This document shows, in pieces, positions 35,601 to 43,992 of a stretch of DNA of 64,000 nucleotides. The stretch's first letter is position 1. Each line of letters begins with the position of its first letter. The notes beneath the pieces are model-generated. The model worked only from the letters and a program-made list of their open reading frames with translations. It had not been told where the DNA came from and did not search any database. The DNA comes from Bryobacter sp. Lineage in GTDB: Bacteria > Acidobacteriota > Terriglobia > Bryobacterales > Bryobacteraceae. Made by a program: the position numbers and the translations under genes. The DNA is taken from contig JALHNI010000012.1 of assembly GCA_022843605.1 (NCBI GenBank), forward strand, positions 1 through 64,000, in the 5' to 3' direction.

Positions 35601-36654
35601 TTGCGCCTGGAATCGGATGGTCCTTCAGCACCTGTCCCCGGCCGTTGACCGCCGATACCCAGTTCAGATCGCTCAGGTAAGTTACCGCCGACACGATTTC
35701 CAGCCGGGCATCGGCCCAATCCGCATGATCATAGCTAATGCTGCCGTCCGCATTGGTAACGATCAGCTTGAGTTCCCGCCCATTCTTCGTGGGCACTTCC
35801 ACAGCAAGACCGGGCATGTTGCCCCGCATCACCGGACTCTGGAACTTCATCGCTCCGTCGATCCAAACCTCGAAGACAACCGTGCCGCTGTTTCCCACTG
35901 CGTCGTCCACACCGACGATCGCCTTAAAGACGTCGAAGCGGCCATCCAGGGCCACCTTGACTTCCGAGGCCGCGTGGACGCCGAGGCCGCGGGCGTAGGC
36001 ATGGCCGTCCACCTTGAGCGTGACACCGTCGGTGGCACCTTTGTCGCCATTCGAACGGTCGCGCTCCAAAGGCCCCCATCCGTTCGTTTCGCTGAGAAAG
36101 GGCATGGCGCTAACCCACGTGCTGCTCGTGACAACTGGCGCCACCTGCGGCGTAATGGCGGCCACATAGAGGCGCCCCTGTGGAATGAGTTGCTCGGCCT
36201 GTCCTGGATAGGACCAGAGCAGCTTGACCAATGCGTTGCCCGAGTTATCGTAATACTCCAACTGAATATCGTACTTACGACCGCCAGTCAGCGAGACCGG
36301 TACACTCTGGTCACGAGCGCTGGTACGGTTTGTCCATCGATTGATCAGTAGTTTGCCGTCGACCCAAAGACGGACGCCGTCATCGGCTTGCGTCGCGAAC
36401 GTATAGGTTCCCGTAGCCGGAGCCTCCACTTGGCCACTCCAACGGGCCGAGAAGTTGTCGGCAGGAATCGCCGCAGCCGGTGCATTCGGCCCCCAATCGA
36501 AGTTTACAGATGTATCCAGACGAGAAAGCGAGACTGTTCCCGCCAATGCAGTGTTACTGAAATAGTCTCCTTTTAGCCCCGTGCCGGTTTGTGCAAGCAG
36601 TAAAGTCGGCAGTAGAAACAGGCCGTATCGTATTGTTTGTTTTTTTATTGACAT
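32641..36654 (-). CDS. Large secreted PA14-NPCBM-FN3-DUF1800 protein
   Basis: This 1337-aa exported protein has a signal peptide (YGLFLLPTLLLAQ) and a PA14 carbohydrate-binding domain (about residues 23-165, DDGVRLWVDGKLLINRW). Two NPCBM domains follow (about 175-330 and 340-480, ARGLGVHAASEVKV), then four fibronectin type III repeats (about 480-855) and a C-terminal DUF1800 domain (about 870-1337, ENYPRELLQLFTLG). The carbohydrate-binding modules point to polysaccharide attachment. ATG 36654 was chosen because AGAGGG precedes it; the open frame runs 17 codons further. It forms an operon with the DUF1501 gene. Confidence 0.9.
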   Translation of the reverse strand: MSIKKQTIRYGLFLLPTLLLAQTGTGLKGDYFSNTALAGTVSLSRLDTSVNFDWGPNAPAAAIPADNFSARWSGQVEAPATGTYTFATQADDGVRLWVDGKLLINRWTNRTSARDQSVPVSLTGGRKYDIQLEYYDNSGNALVKLLWSYPGQAEQLIPQGRLYVAAITPQVAPVVTSSTWVSAMPFLSETNGWGPLERDRSNGDKGATDGVTLKVDGHAYARGLGVHAASEVKVALDGRFDVFKAIVGVDDAVGNSGTVVFEVWIDGAMKFQSPVMRGNMPGLAVEVPTKNGRELKLIVTNADGSISYDHADWADARLEIVSAVTYLSDLNWVSAVNGRGQVLKDHPIPGATGAAVPERFMLRGKAYTKGLGTFPQAEVKYDLAKKYERFNAVVGVDDTAVGRGSVIFEVWSGTVMLFRSDVLRGTSPARAISIDVTDKTELILKVSNAGDGSTMDIADWADAQLVPIAVSAPPPPTPNPVALPGAPGNLTASAGNALVNLTWQAVSGATSYNVYRGTSTNAQSSTPIATNLTGTTYSNTALTNGTTYFYKVRAVNTAGAGNPSNEASAKPAAPPPNITIPGAPASLTATAGNALVNLAWPAVSGATSYSVYRGTATNAQSSTPIATNLTGTTYSNTGLTNGTTYFYKVRAVNSAGAGNPSAEASARPSGPAPTAAPANLTATAGNQQIALTWAAVTGATGYNVYRGTATNAQATTAVATNVTATNYTNTGLTNGTRYFYKVAATNTGGVGPSSAEASAIPLGAPTAPILMPPTTGDGRVTLSWTAVNGATTYNLYRGTAANGQGNTPIATNITGLTYANTGLTNGTGYFYRLTAVNAAGESPRSNEVTGTPSAAAPPSDATTLSAFRLLRQASWGPKPGDIDRVRNMGRGAYLDEQFGAAASAYPDSLYGTSVEEVQEHLLRLAITGNDQLRQRVAFALSKIWAVNASEVNRADATVVYYRTFMNRAFGNYRDLMTDMSLNPAMGRFLNMLNSKSEAVTTVPANENYPRELLQLFTLGTSVLSNDGSPQAGSTYTEEDVKALARLFTGWTYGDGNAATIPTNSANANWVAPMEAVERFHDVTAKTFLGTSFAPNRTTRQDLDQALDVIFNHPTLPPYVAKSLISQLVTSNPSPAYVAAVTNAFINNGNNVRGDLRATVRAILEHPEANLGTNTAGKLMEPVLLVISPLRTLNASVSDFPFMATHASDMGQRVLYPPSVFSYFSPFFRIRNGALLGPEFQLLTTVTALTRTNYMARVLNGDLGGAATVDYTAYTSRAADAAALTDYVALQFMGGQLSTEQRSAIITAVNATPASNPTERAKTALYLVLASAQYQVDR
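34090..35215 (-). repeat. Four tandem fibronectin type III repeats
   Basis: Four repeats of about 90 residues share VSGATSYNVYRGT, TPIATNLTGTTYSNT and GLTNGTTYFYKV. The first two (nearest 35215) are nearly identical in protein and DNA, which suggests a recent internal duplication. The fourth is the most diverged. Confidence 0.85.
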
Positions 36655-37102
36655 GTTTTCCCTCTCAGGTTTAGCCAGCGTAAGCGGACATGGAACGTTC
36701 CTCAATTAGGGAAGGCGAGCAGTTCTTTACTCGGCAGTACTTAAGTGAGGGCCAGGAGGAGCGGTATTCTTCCGGGCAATGGCAGGCAACCGTGGGACGC
36801 ACTGAGAATGCGGTTCAACGCCAACCCGTTGATTCCCGATCCGCGAAAGCCTCGATTAGCTACGACGCGCGCGGAGCCTAAGGTGGAGGTAAACAGTGAT
36901 CGGTGCGACTGGGAAGTTACTTGTTTTAAATGACTTAGTAGTACTATACTCCCCATGGGTGGAGTAAGTAGAACAGATGAGGGTAAGTAGGCAGGATCGC
37001 GGAGAAGAATTGTTAGAAAACCCGATTTTTCGGCCTAAAGGGCCGCGACGACGATTCAGAATGGAACACAGCGCGCTTAGAACGCCTAGTACTCAGCAAT
37101 AA
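36655..37102. other. Intergenic region upstream of DUF1800 gene
   Basis: About 450 bases separate the start of the DUF1800 gene from the gapA terminator. The promoter of the - strand DUF1800 operon should lie near 36660-36800. Short frames on both strands (36690-36956) look non-coding. I see no RNA gene. Confidence 0.5.
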
Positions 37103-37140
37103 AAACAGCCGCGTCTCCCGAAGGAGAATCGCGGCTGTTT
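37103..37140 (-). terminator. Rho-independent terminator of gapA
   Basis: AAACAGCCGCG (37103-37113) pairs with CGCGGCTGTTT (37130-37140). An inner TCTCC/GGAGA stem and a 4-base loop sit inside, with a 2-base bulge. On the - strand the stem is followed by TTTTTATT. It lies 23 bases after the gapA stop. Confidence 0.88.
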
Positions 37141-37163
37141 ACGCTTGTGAATGAAACTTTGGC

Positions 37164-38189
<1,026 letters not shown>

Positions 38190-38310
38190 CTAGAACTTGG
38201 GGGGTCACCCTCAAGCGTAGCAGGTCAATCGTCTTTGTTCCACGCCCACCCACATCGCAAATCTTGATCGGCATGATCCATCGCAACGCCAGGGTGTCTA
38301 AAATAGAAAC

Positions 38311-38544
38311 ATGCCCATGTACGAATATCGCTGTCCGGACTGTGACAAACGTTTTGAGCAGTTGCGCCGCATGTCCGAGGCGGAACAGCCCGCCGAATGT
38401 CCTGGGTGCGCCTCAAAGAATGCTTCACGCCAGCTATCCGGCTTTGCCGCGGTGACGGCGGGCGGCGGCGCTTCGGAAATGGCGATGGGTTGCGGAAAAC
38501 AGGGCTGCGGCCCCGGCGGCTGCGGCGCAGGCTGGAAGAACTAG
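38311..38544 (+). CDS. FmdB-family zinc-ribbon protein
   Basis: This small 77-aa protein begins MPMYEYRCPDCDKRFE, with CxxC pairs at Cys8/Cys11 and CPGC that form a zinc ribbon typical of the FmdB/YfcF-type putative regulatory family. The C-terminus is rich in Gly and Cys (GCGKQGCGPGGCGAG). Its function is unknown. It is divergent from gapA and its stop overlaps the convergent holB end by 4 bp. Confidence 0.85.
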   Translation: MPMYEYRCPDCDKRFEQLRRMSEAEQPAECPGCASKNASRQLSGFAAVTAGGGASEMAMGCGKQGCGPGGCGAGWKN

Positions 38545-39575
38545 AGCGCCTGCAAGCGCACAGCGAAGGCATCGAGCGCAATACCCTTTTGAATGTTGCG
38601 GCGGATGTAGTCTGACATCTGGTCCACCTCTCTTACCGCGACCTCAATCCAGCGAAAGCTGACGACTGAGGCCATCGATTGCAAGTCGCTTCGCAAGTCC
38701 GGGTTCTGTAGCGCCGTGCCTCCGTGCCGCAGGAGCAACACATCCTCCAGCAATCCATAGAGCACTTGCAGATAGAACTCGAGCTTCTCGCTCTTGCTGG
38801 CCGAAATCGACTCGGAGAACTTCAACCACGTGGAGAACGGAGCCTGACGCGAAGCCACCTTCAGCAACGCCAGCATGGCGGAACGGCGCTTGTCGTAGAC
38901 CTCCAGATCCAGCGAGAGCGCGGTGCCCGGACTCCCTGAGGCCAACGCCAGCCGACGCTCCAGGTGATCCACTTCAGGCCGGCTCTGGAGGAACGCAGCC
39001 ATTTCGGCCGGGGGCAAAGGGTTCATCGCCAACTGCAGTGAGCGCGAGCGAATCGTCGGCAGCAGATCGTAGGCGTTCTCTGTGGTAAGCACGAAGATCA
39101 TGTGGCCGGGAGGCTCTTCCAACGTCTTCAGCAGAGAGTTGGCCGCCTGCTCATTCGCGCGGTCAATACGATCGATCAGAAAGACGCGCCGGCGCCCTTT
39201 AAGTGGCTGATACTGGGCGCGCTCCTTCAGCAGCCGCATCTGCGGAATCGAGATCTGACGCAGAGGACCGTCGGGCGCAAACGTGACGAAGTCGGGATGA
39301 GACGCGAAAAGGAGCGGATCTTCGTTCCGTTTTTCAGCGGTCCATTTTTCGCGATCGGCAATGAGTTGGAGGTTCGCCTCAAGGCTGAGATCGTCTTGCT
39401 CAATGCGCGCGGTGTCACCGAGCAGGCGAGTCGCCAGCCGGCGGGCAAGCGTTGCTTTACCGACCCCGGCCGGACCATGCAAGAGCAAAGTCTGGGCAAG
39501 CTTGTCCTGATCGATCATGCGGTCGAGCGACGAAAGGACATGCTCATTACCGAAAAAGTTCCACGCGGCGTTCAT
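38541..39575 (-). CDS. holB: DNA polymerase III delta-prime subunit
   Basis: This 344-aa AAA+ clamp-loader subunit carries Walker A LLLHGPAGVGKATLARRLA near residue 30, the sensor region DRIDRANEQAANSLLKTLEEP (read in parts) and the arginine-containing TTENAYDLLPTIRSRS. The zinc module cysteines of E. coli delta-prime are absent. The ATG at 39575 overlaps the tmk stop as ATGA; an upstream in-frame start would lie inside tmk. The tmk-holB pair is a common arrangement. Confidence 0.92.
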   Translation of the reverse strand: MNAAWNFFGNEHVLSSLDRMIDQDKLAQTLLLHGPAGVGKATLARRLATRLLGDTARIEQDDLSLEANLQLIADREKWTAEKRNEDPLLFASHPDFVTFAPDGPLRQISIPQMRLLKERAQYQPLKGRRRVFLIDRIDRANEQAANSLLKTLEEPPGHMIFVLTTENAYDLLPTIRSRSLQLAMNPLPPAEMAAFLQSRPEVDHLERRLALASGSPGTALSLDLEVYDKRRSAMLALLKVASRQAPFSTWLKFSESISASKSEKLEFYLQVLYGLLEDVLLLRHGGTALQNPDLRSDLQSMASVVSFRWIEVAVREVDQMSDYIRRNIQKGIALDAFAVRLQAL

Positions 39576-40198
39576 CGCAGGGCCTCCTGTAGCAGCGGCC
39601 AAACGGCCTCGGTCACCGAGTCCATATCGCGCGCGCCATCCAGAACCCGCACACGGGCCGGTTCTTCGGCCGCCAGACGCAGATAACCCTGGCGCACCCT
39701 CGCATGGAAGTCGAGCGACTCGGCATCCAGGCGATCCTGCTCGGCACGTTTGATGGTGCGCTCAAGGGTTAAAGCCGGTTCAATGTCGATCAGCACCGTG
39801 AGATGCGGCATGAGGGTACCGCATGCGATCCGATGAAGTTGCCGGACGACCTCGGGGCCGAGTCCGCGGCCAACGCCCTGGTAAACCAGCGTCGAGTCAG
39901 TGAACCGGTCCGAAAGCACGATCGCGCCGCGCTCGAGGGCAGGCCGGATCACTTCCTCCACGTTCTGCGCGCGGCTGGCGAAATACAGTAGCAGTTCGGC
40001 GGTCGGCAGCAAATGATGGTTGCGAGCACTCAGCAGAATGGCCCTAATGTCGCGGCCAATGCGGGTGCCACCAGGCTCAGCCGTTTCCACAACCTCGCGC
40101 CCCTCGGCCCGCAGGCGCGCGGCTAGGCGGGCCAGTTGAGTGGACTTGCCACTGCCGTCCGGCCCTTCAAACGTGATGAAGCGGCCCGCACTAGTCAT
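39572..40198 (-). CDS. tmk: Thymidylate kinase
   Basis: The 208-aa enzyme phosphorylates dTMP to dTDP. Key motifs are P-loop FEGPDGSGKSTQ, the DRF/DRFTDSTLVYQG segment and a Lys/Arg-rich LID (IKRAEQDRLDAE). ATG 40198 starts [12 protein letters not shown] and overlaps the upstream uracil-DNA glycosylase gene by 8 bp. A TTG at 40204 is a less likely start. Confidence 0.95.
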   Translation of the reverse strand: MTSAGRFITFEGPDGSGKSTQLARLAARLRAEGREVVETAEPGGTRIGRDIRAILLSARNHHLLPTAELLLYFASRAQNVEEVIRPALERGAIVLSDRFTDSTLVYQGVGRGLGPEVVRQLHRIACGTLMPHLTVLIDIEPALTLERTIKRAEQDRLDAESLDFHARVRQGYLRLAAEEPARVRVLDGARDMDSVTEAVWPLLQEALR

Positions 40199-40967
40199 AG
40201 ACAAAATGCAGGACCTTCTTCAAGTCCTCCCAGGCCTCCCGCTTGGCTTCGACGTTGTAGGCCCGCAAGAGGAACGAAGGATGGTAAGTCACCATCACCG
40301 GGAAGTCGCGCCACTTGTACCAATTGCCGCGCATCTTGGTGACGCCTTCCTTCAGCCCGAGGAGCGCTTTGGCCGAAGTACCGCCCAGCGCGCAGATGGC
40401 TTTCGGCTTCAATACGGCAAGTTGACGGGAAAGAAACTGGCCGCAGATCTCCATCTCGTCGGGCTGCGGGGCTCGATTCTCCGGAGGACGGCACTTGGCG
40501 ACGTTGACGATGAAGACGTCGTCCCGCGTGATCGGAATTCCCTCTTTGGACGCCGTATTGTTGATCATCTGGGTGAGCAACTGGCCCGCGCGGCCAACAA
40601 ACGGGAGCCCCTGCAGATCTTCTTCCTGCCCCGGTGCTTCGCCGACGAAGACCAGCTTCGCCTGCGGATTGCCGGAGCCAAAGACGATCTTGTTGCGGCC
40701 CTCGCACAAGCGGCAGCGGCGGCAGTCGCCGATGTCGGCACGGATGAGGTCAAAGCTATCGTTTTCGGGTTCGAGGCTAGGCAGAGCGGTAAAGAGCTGG
40801 GGCGGCTTGGGCATGACAGGAATCTCTAATGATGCGGCAGGCGGCAGGACAGGGGCAACTACGGGCGACAAATCCGCCGCGGAAGTGATCGCCACCGGCG
40901 CGACGCGATAAAGGCTCTTCACGCCCAAGTCGCGGTAGTATTCGAGCACCGCCTTCAGCTCGCTCAT
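40191..40967 (-). CDS. Family 4 type uracil-DNA glycosylase
   Basis: This 258-aa protein has an N-terminal extension of about 75 residues rich in Pro/Ala, then the Fe-S UDG domain: cysteines in [11 protein letters not shown], motif [20 protein letters not shown] and motif [20 protein letters not shown] and a later Cys in EICGQF complete the cluster set. It removes uracil from DNA. The N-terminal extension resembles that seen when such proteins descend from phage polymerase-linked forms. It overlaps coaBC (ATGA) and tmk. Confidence 0.93.
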   Translation of the reverse strand: MSELKAVLEYYRDLGVKSLYRVAPVAITSAADLSPVVAPVLPPAASLEIPVMPKPPQLFTALPSLEPENDSFDLIRADIGDCRRCRLCEGRNKIVFGSGNPQAKLVFVGEAPGQEEDLQGLPFVGRAGQLLTQMINNTASKEGIPITRDDVFIVNVAKCRPPENRAPQPDEMEICGQFLSRQLAVLKPKAICALGGTSAKALLGLKEGVTKMRGNWYKWRDFPVMVTYHPSFLLRAYNVEAKREAWEDLKKVLHFVYD

Positions 40968-42166
40968 GACTTCCCCGCCCGCTGACGCAAAATGTAGTCC
41001 AAAATGCGGCCGGCGAGCTCGCGTTTGGAAGCTTGCCCTAAGGCGATGTCGCCGGTCCCGGTGATCAAGGTAACGTCATTGAGGTCCGTATCGAAGCCCG
41101 TGACGCTCGAGTTCACCAGATTCGCGACGATCATATCGGCGCGCTTGCTTGCAAGCTTCTGGCGCCCATACTCCAGCAGATTCTCGGTTTCGGCCGCGAA
41201 ACCCACCACGAAACGATGCTCTTTGCGCCGGCCGACGTCCGCCAGAATGTCCGCGTTGGGTTCCAGCGTCAAGGTGACGGGTTCGCCAGTCTTCTTCAGT
41301 TTCTGGGCCGCCGCGCTGGCAACCCGGTAATCAGCCACGGCCGCGGACTTGATGATGATCGTGGACTCCGCCAGATGCTGCAACACTGCCGAGTGCATTT
41401 CCTGCGCCGTGGTCACCTTCACCAGCGCAACTCCCGCGGGCGCGGTCAGCTGCACCGGGCCAGAAACCAGCACCACCCGGGCACCACGTCGCTGCGCCGC
41501 TTCGGCCAAAGCGTAGCCCATCTTGCCGCTCGACCGATTGCTGATATAGCGGACCGGGTCAATGGCTTCGCGCGTCGGGCCGGCAGTGATCAGCACGGTG
41601 TCGCCGACGAAATCCTGAGCTGGACGGGCCAGCAACGCCACCTGATCGGTTATATACCGGGGTTCGGCCAGTCGGCCAGGCCCGATGGTGCCGCACGCAA
41701 GCCGGCCGGCCTCCGGATCGAGAATGACGTGGCCGCGATCACGCAAAATCTGGAGATTGGCCCGCGTGGCCGGATGATTCCACATGTTGGTATTCATGGC
41801 GGGCGCAATGAATACCTGGCCGGTGAAGGCGAGATAGGTGGTACTCAGGAAGTCGTCAGCCAGGCCGTGCGCAAACTTAGCAATCAAGCCAGCCGTAGCC
41901 GGTGCCACCAGCAGGACTTCGTTCTCCTGGGCGACGCCGATATGTTCCACCGAGCTCGAAAGCGTGCCTTCCGGACTCGACTGATCGAACAGGTCAGTCA
42001 TCACCTTGCGGCCGGTGAGGGCCGCAAACGTCAGGGGCTGAACGAATTCGCGAGCGCTCGCCGTCATCACCACGTTCACCGCGAAGCCGCGGTCCTGCAG
42101 CAAGCGCGCCAATTCCGCTGCCTTATAGGCTGCGATACCGCCACCGACGCCGAGGATCAGGTTCAC
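40964..42166 (-). CDS. coaBC: Bifunctional phosphopantothenoylcysteine decarboxylase/synthetase
   Basis: This 400-aa enzyme of coenzyme A synthesis has a flavin-dependent CoaC half (GVGGGIAAYKAAELARLLQ, PAMNTNMWNHPATR, PEAGRLACGTIGPGRL) and a CTP-dependent CoaB half (ITAGPTREAIDPVRYISNRS, AAVADYRV, KRADMIVAN). Length is normal. ATGA coupling joins it to the next gene, and rpoZ lies 16 bp upstream. Confidence 0.96.
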   Translation of the reverse strand: MNLILGVGGGIAAYKAAELARLLQDRGFAVNVVMTASAREFVQPLTFAALTGRKVMTDLFDQSSPEGTLSSSVEHIGVAQENEVLLVAPATAGLIAKFAHGLADDFLSTTYLAFTGQVFIAPAMNTNMWNHPATRANLQILRDRGHVILDPEAGRLACGTIGPGRLAEPRYITDQVALLARPAQDFVGDTVLITAGPTREAIDPVRYISNRSSGKMGYALAEAAQRRGARVVLVSGPVQLTAPAGVALVKVTTAQEMHSAVLQHLAESTIIIKSAAVADYRVASAAAQKLKKTGEPVTLTLEPNADILADVGRRKEHRFVVGFAAETENLLEYGRQKLASKRADMIVANLVNSSVTGFDTDLNDVTLITGTGDIALGQASKRELAGRILDYILRQRAGKS

Positions 42167-42182
42167 GGTCTAGGGGAAAAGC

Positions 42183-42428
42183 TTAGGTGAGTTCCGCGCC
42201 CGTATCTTCCGGCTGACGGCCTGGATCGTGCCAGGTGATCAGGCCGCGGCGGACCTCTTCAGTAGCCGATACGGTGGGCTTCTTGGTCGAAGTGGGCAGG
42301 AAGGAACGGGAGCCGGCCTGCAGCTGGCGCGCCCGTTTGGCCGAAATGATGATGAACCGGTACGTCGAGAGTTCCGGATCGTCGGGAACCGTATTGTGCG
42401 CGTTGGGGCGCAGAGCCATGTTGGGCAC
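42183..42428 (-). CDS. rpoZ: RNA polymerase omega subunit
   Basis: The 81-aa protein contains the omega signature (YRFIIISAKRARQLQ, then KKPTVSATEEVRRGLI). It helps assemble the core RNA polymerase. Start chosen: GTG 42428, nine bases after AGGAAGG. An ATG three codons on is also possible. The gmk-rpoZ-coaBC order is a widely conserved arrangement. Confidence 0.92.
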   Translation of the reverse strand: MPNMALRPNAHNTVPDDPELSTYRFIIISAKRARQLQAGSRSFLPTSTKKPTVSATEEVRRGLITWHDPGRQPEDTGAELT

Positions 42429-42446
42429 GATGTAAGACCTTCCTAA

Positions 42447-43064
42447 TTAACCTGCGGACAACGCCAAATCAAACGTTGCCAGCACGGGACCGATGCGGCT
42501 TTCCATCCTTACTCGCCTGACTCTCTCGGCTTTGATGATCGCGATCAGATTCGCCGTGGATTGATCCACATCATCGTTCACCAGAATATAGTCGTAAAGG
42601 CTGTAATTCTTGATCTCCGCCGCCGCCTCGCGCAGCCGCCGCTGGATCACCTCTTCGGAATCCTCGCCGCGGGCACGCAGTCTCTTTTCCAGCTCCTCCC
42701 GGGAGGGGGGGAGAATAAAAATCGAAACAGCTTCGGGAACGCGCTCCTTTAATTGTCGCGCACCTTTCACGTCGATGTCGAGCAGCAGGTGAGAGCCCAG
42801 TCGGCTCGCCCGCTCCAGTTCGCTGCGATGCGTTCCGTAATAATTACCGAACACTTCCGCCCATTCCAGGAACTCTTCGCGGCCCACACGCCGCTCAAAA
42901 TCTTCGCGGGAAACGAAGTGATAGTTGGTACCATCCACTTCATTGCCGCGCGGCCGGCGGGTGGTGTAGGAGATCGAAAACGTCAGATTGTGTTCCGCGC
43001 GCAGCAGGCCGCCGAGCAAAGTGGTTTTACCGCTGCCGGATGGCGCCGAAATGACAAAGACCAT
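42447..43064 (-). CDS. gmk: Guanylate kinase
   Basis: This 205-aa enzyme converts GMP to GDP. It has P-loop SAPSGSGKTTLLGG, GMP-binding SYTTRRPRGNEVDGTNYHFV and the GTHRSELERA and DIDVKGARQLK segments. Length and motifs are normal. It is in an operon with YicC upstream (14 bp gap) and rpoZ downstream. Confidence 0.97.
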   Translation of the reverse strand: MVFVISAPSGSGKTTLLGGLLRAEHNLTFSISYTTRRPRGNEVDGTNYHFVSREDFERRVGREEFLEWAEVFGNYYGTHRSELERASRLGSHLLLDIDVKGARQLKERVPEAVSIFILPPSREELEKRLRARGEDSEEVIQRRLREAAAEIKNYSLYDYILVNDDVDQSTANLIAIIKAERVRRVRMESRIGPVLATFDLALSAG

Positions 43065-43078
43065 GAGTTCTTTCTAGG

Positions 43079-43969
43079 CTACTCCAGATTCAAGCTCTGT
43101 TCGCGAATCTTCTCAATATCGGATTTGGCACTCAGCGCCAAATCGGTGAGTTTCAGGCCCAAATCGCCGATGCCGCTCGTCTTCGAGAGAATCGTATTGG
43201 CCTCACGATTCATCTCCTGCAGGAGGAAGTCGAGCCGTTTGCCAACCTCCGCGCCGGTTTGCAGCAAGTCCTCCAGCTGGTGCGAATGAATGCGCAGACG
43301 AGCCAGTTCCTCGGCGATATTGCCGCGCTCGGCCAGCAAAGATGCTTCCTGGATGAGCCGAGTCTGATCAATCATCGCCGTGTCGAGCATCTCCGTTAGC
43401 CGCTGCCGCAGCCGGTTCTCCAGCAAGGGTTGCACTTCGCCCCGCAGATTTTCCATCTGGTGCACCGCACCCCGAATAGCGACATTGTGCCGTAGGATCT
43501 GAGTGACCAGTTCTCCGCCTTCACGCGCCCGGAAGCCCTCCAGTTCGTCGAGCGCCGCGCTAAAAACCTCTTTCACCTGATCGGCGAAGTCCGCGTCCAG
43601 TTCGGTGCCGCCCTCATCCATCATGCCCGGAAAGCGCAACAGGGCGTTGAGATCGGGTTGGGCCCCCAACGACAGCTTGGCCGAGGCGCGCCGGAAAGCG
43701 TCCACATAGGCCATCAGCAACGCTTCGTTGATGCGCACGGCATGAGCGGTGACGGCCGGCGCCCAGTGCAGGCGGATGTCGATGTGTCCCCGGTGCAGAC
43801 GCTGCTTCACCGCGGCACGCAAGGGGGCCTCAAAGGCATCCAGTTGAGACGGCAGATGAAAATGCAGGTCTAAACCGCGATGGTTCACACTCTTCAGGGT
43901 GACGGTGAGGTCGCCCGCTGGTAGGGTCCGTCGTACCAGCGCGTAGCCAGTCATGCTTTTTGCGGGCAA
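43079..43969 (-). CDS. YicC-family protein (endoribonuclease-type)
   Basis: The 296-aa protein has the YicC start (KSMTGYALVRRT, VNHRGLDLHFHLP) and the C-terminal DUF1732 end (GKRLDFLLQEMNREANTILSKTSG, IEKIREQ). YicC proteins are reported stress-linked RNA-binding or RNase-like factors. The position next to gmk and rpoZ is conserved across many bacteria and supports the call. Confidence 0.93.
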   Translation of the reverse strand: MPAKSMTGYALVRRTLPAGDLTVTLKSVNHRGLDLHFHLPSQLDAFEAPLRAAVKQRLHRGHIDIRLHWAPAVTAHAVRINEALLMAYVDAFRRASAKLSLGAQPDLNALLRFPGMMDEGGTELDADFADQVKEVFSAALDELEGFRAREGGELVTQILRHNVAIRGAVHQMENLRGEVQPLLENRLRQRLTEMLDTAMIDQTRLIQEASLLAERGNIAEELARLRIHSHQLEDLLQTGAEVGKRLDFLLQEMNREANTILSKTSGIGDLGLKLTDLALSAKSDIEKIREQSLNLE

Positions 43970-43992
43970 TTGCTTACATCCTTCTTGCTGAC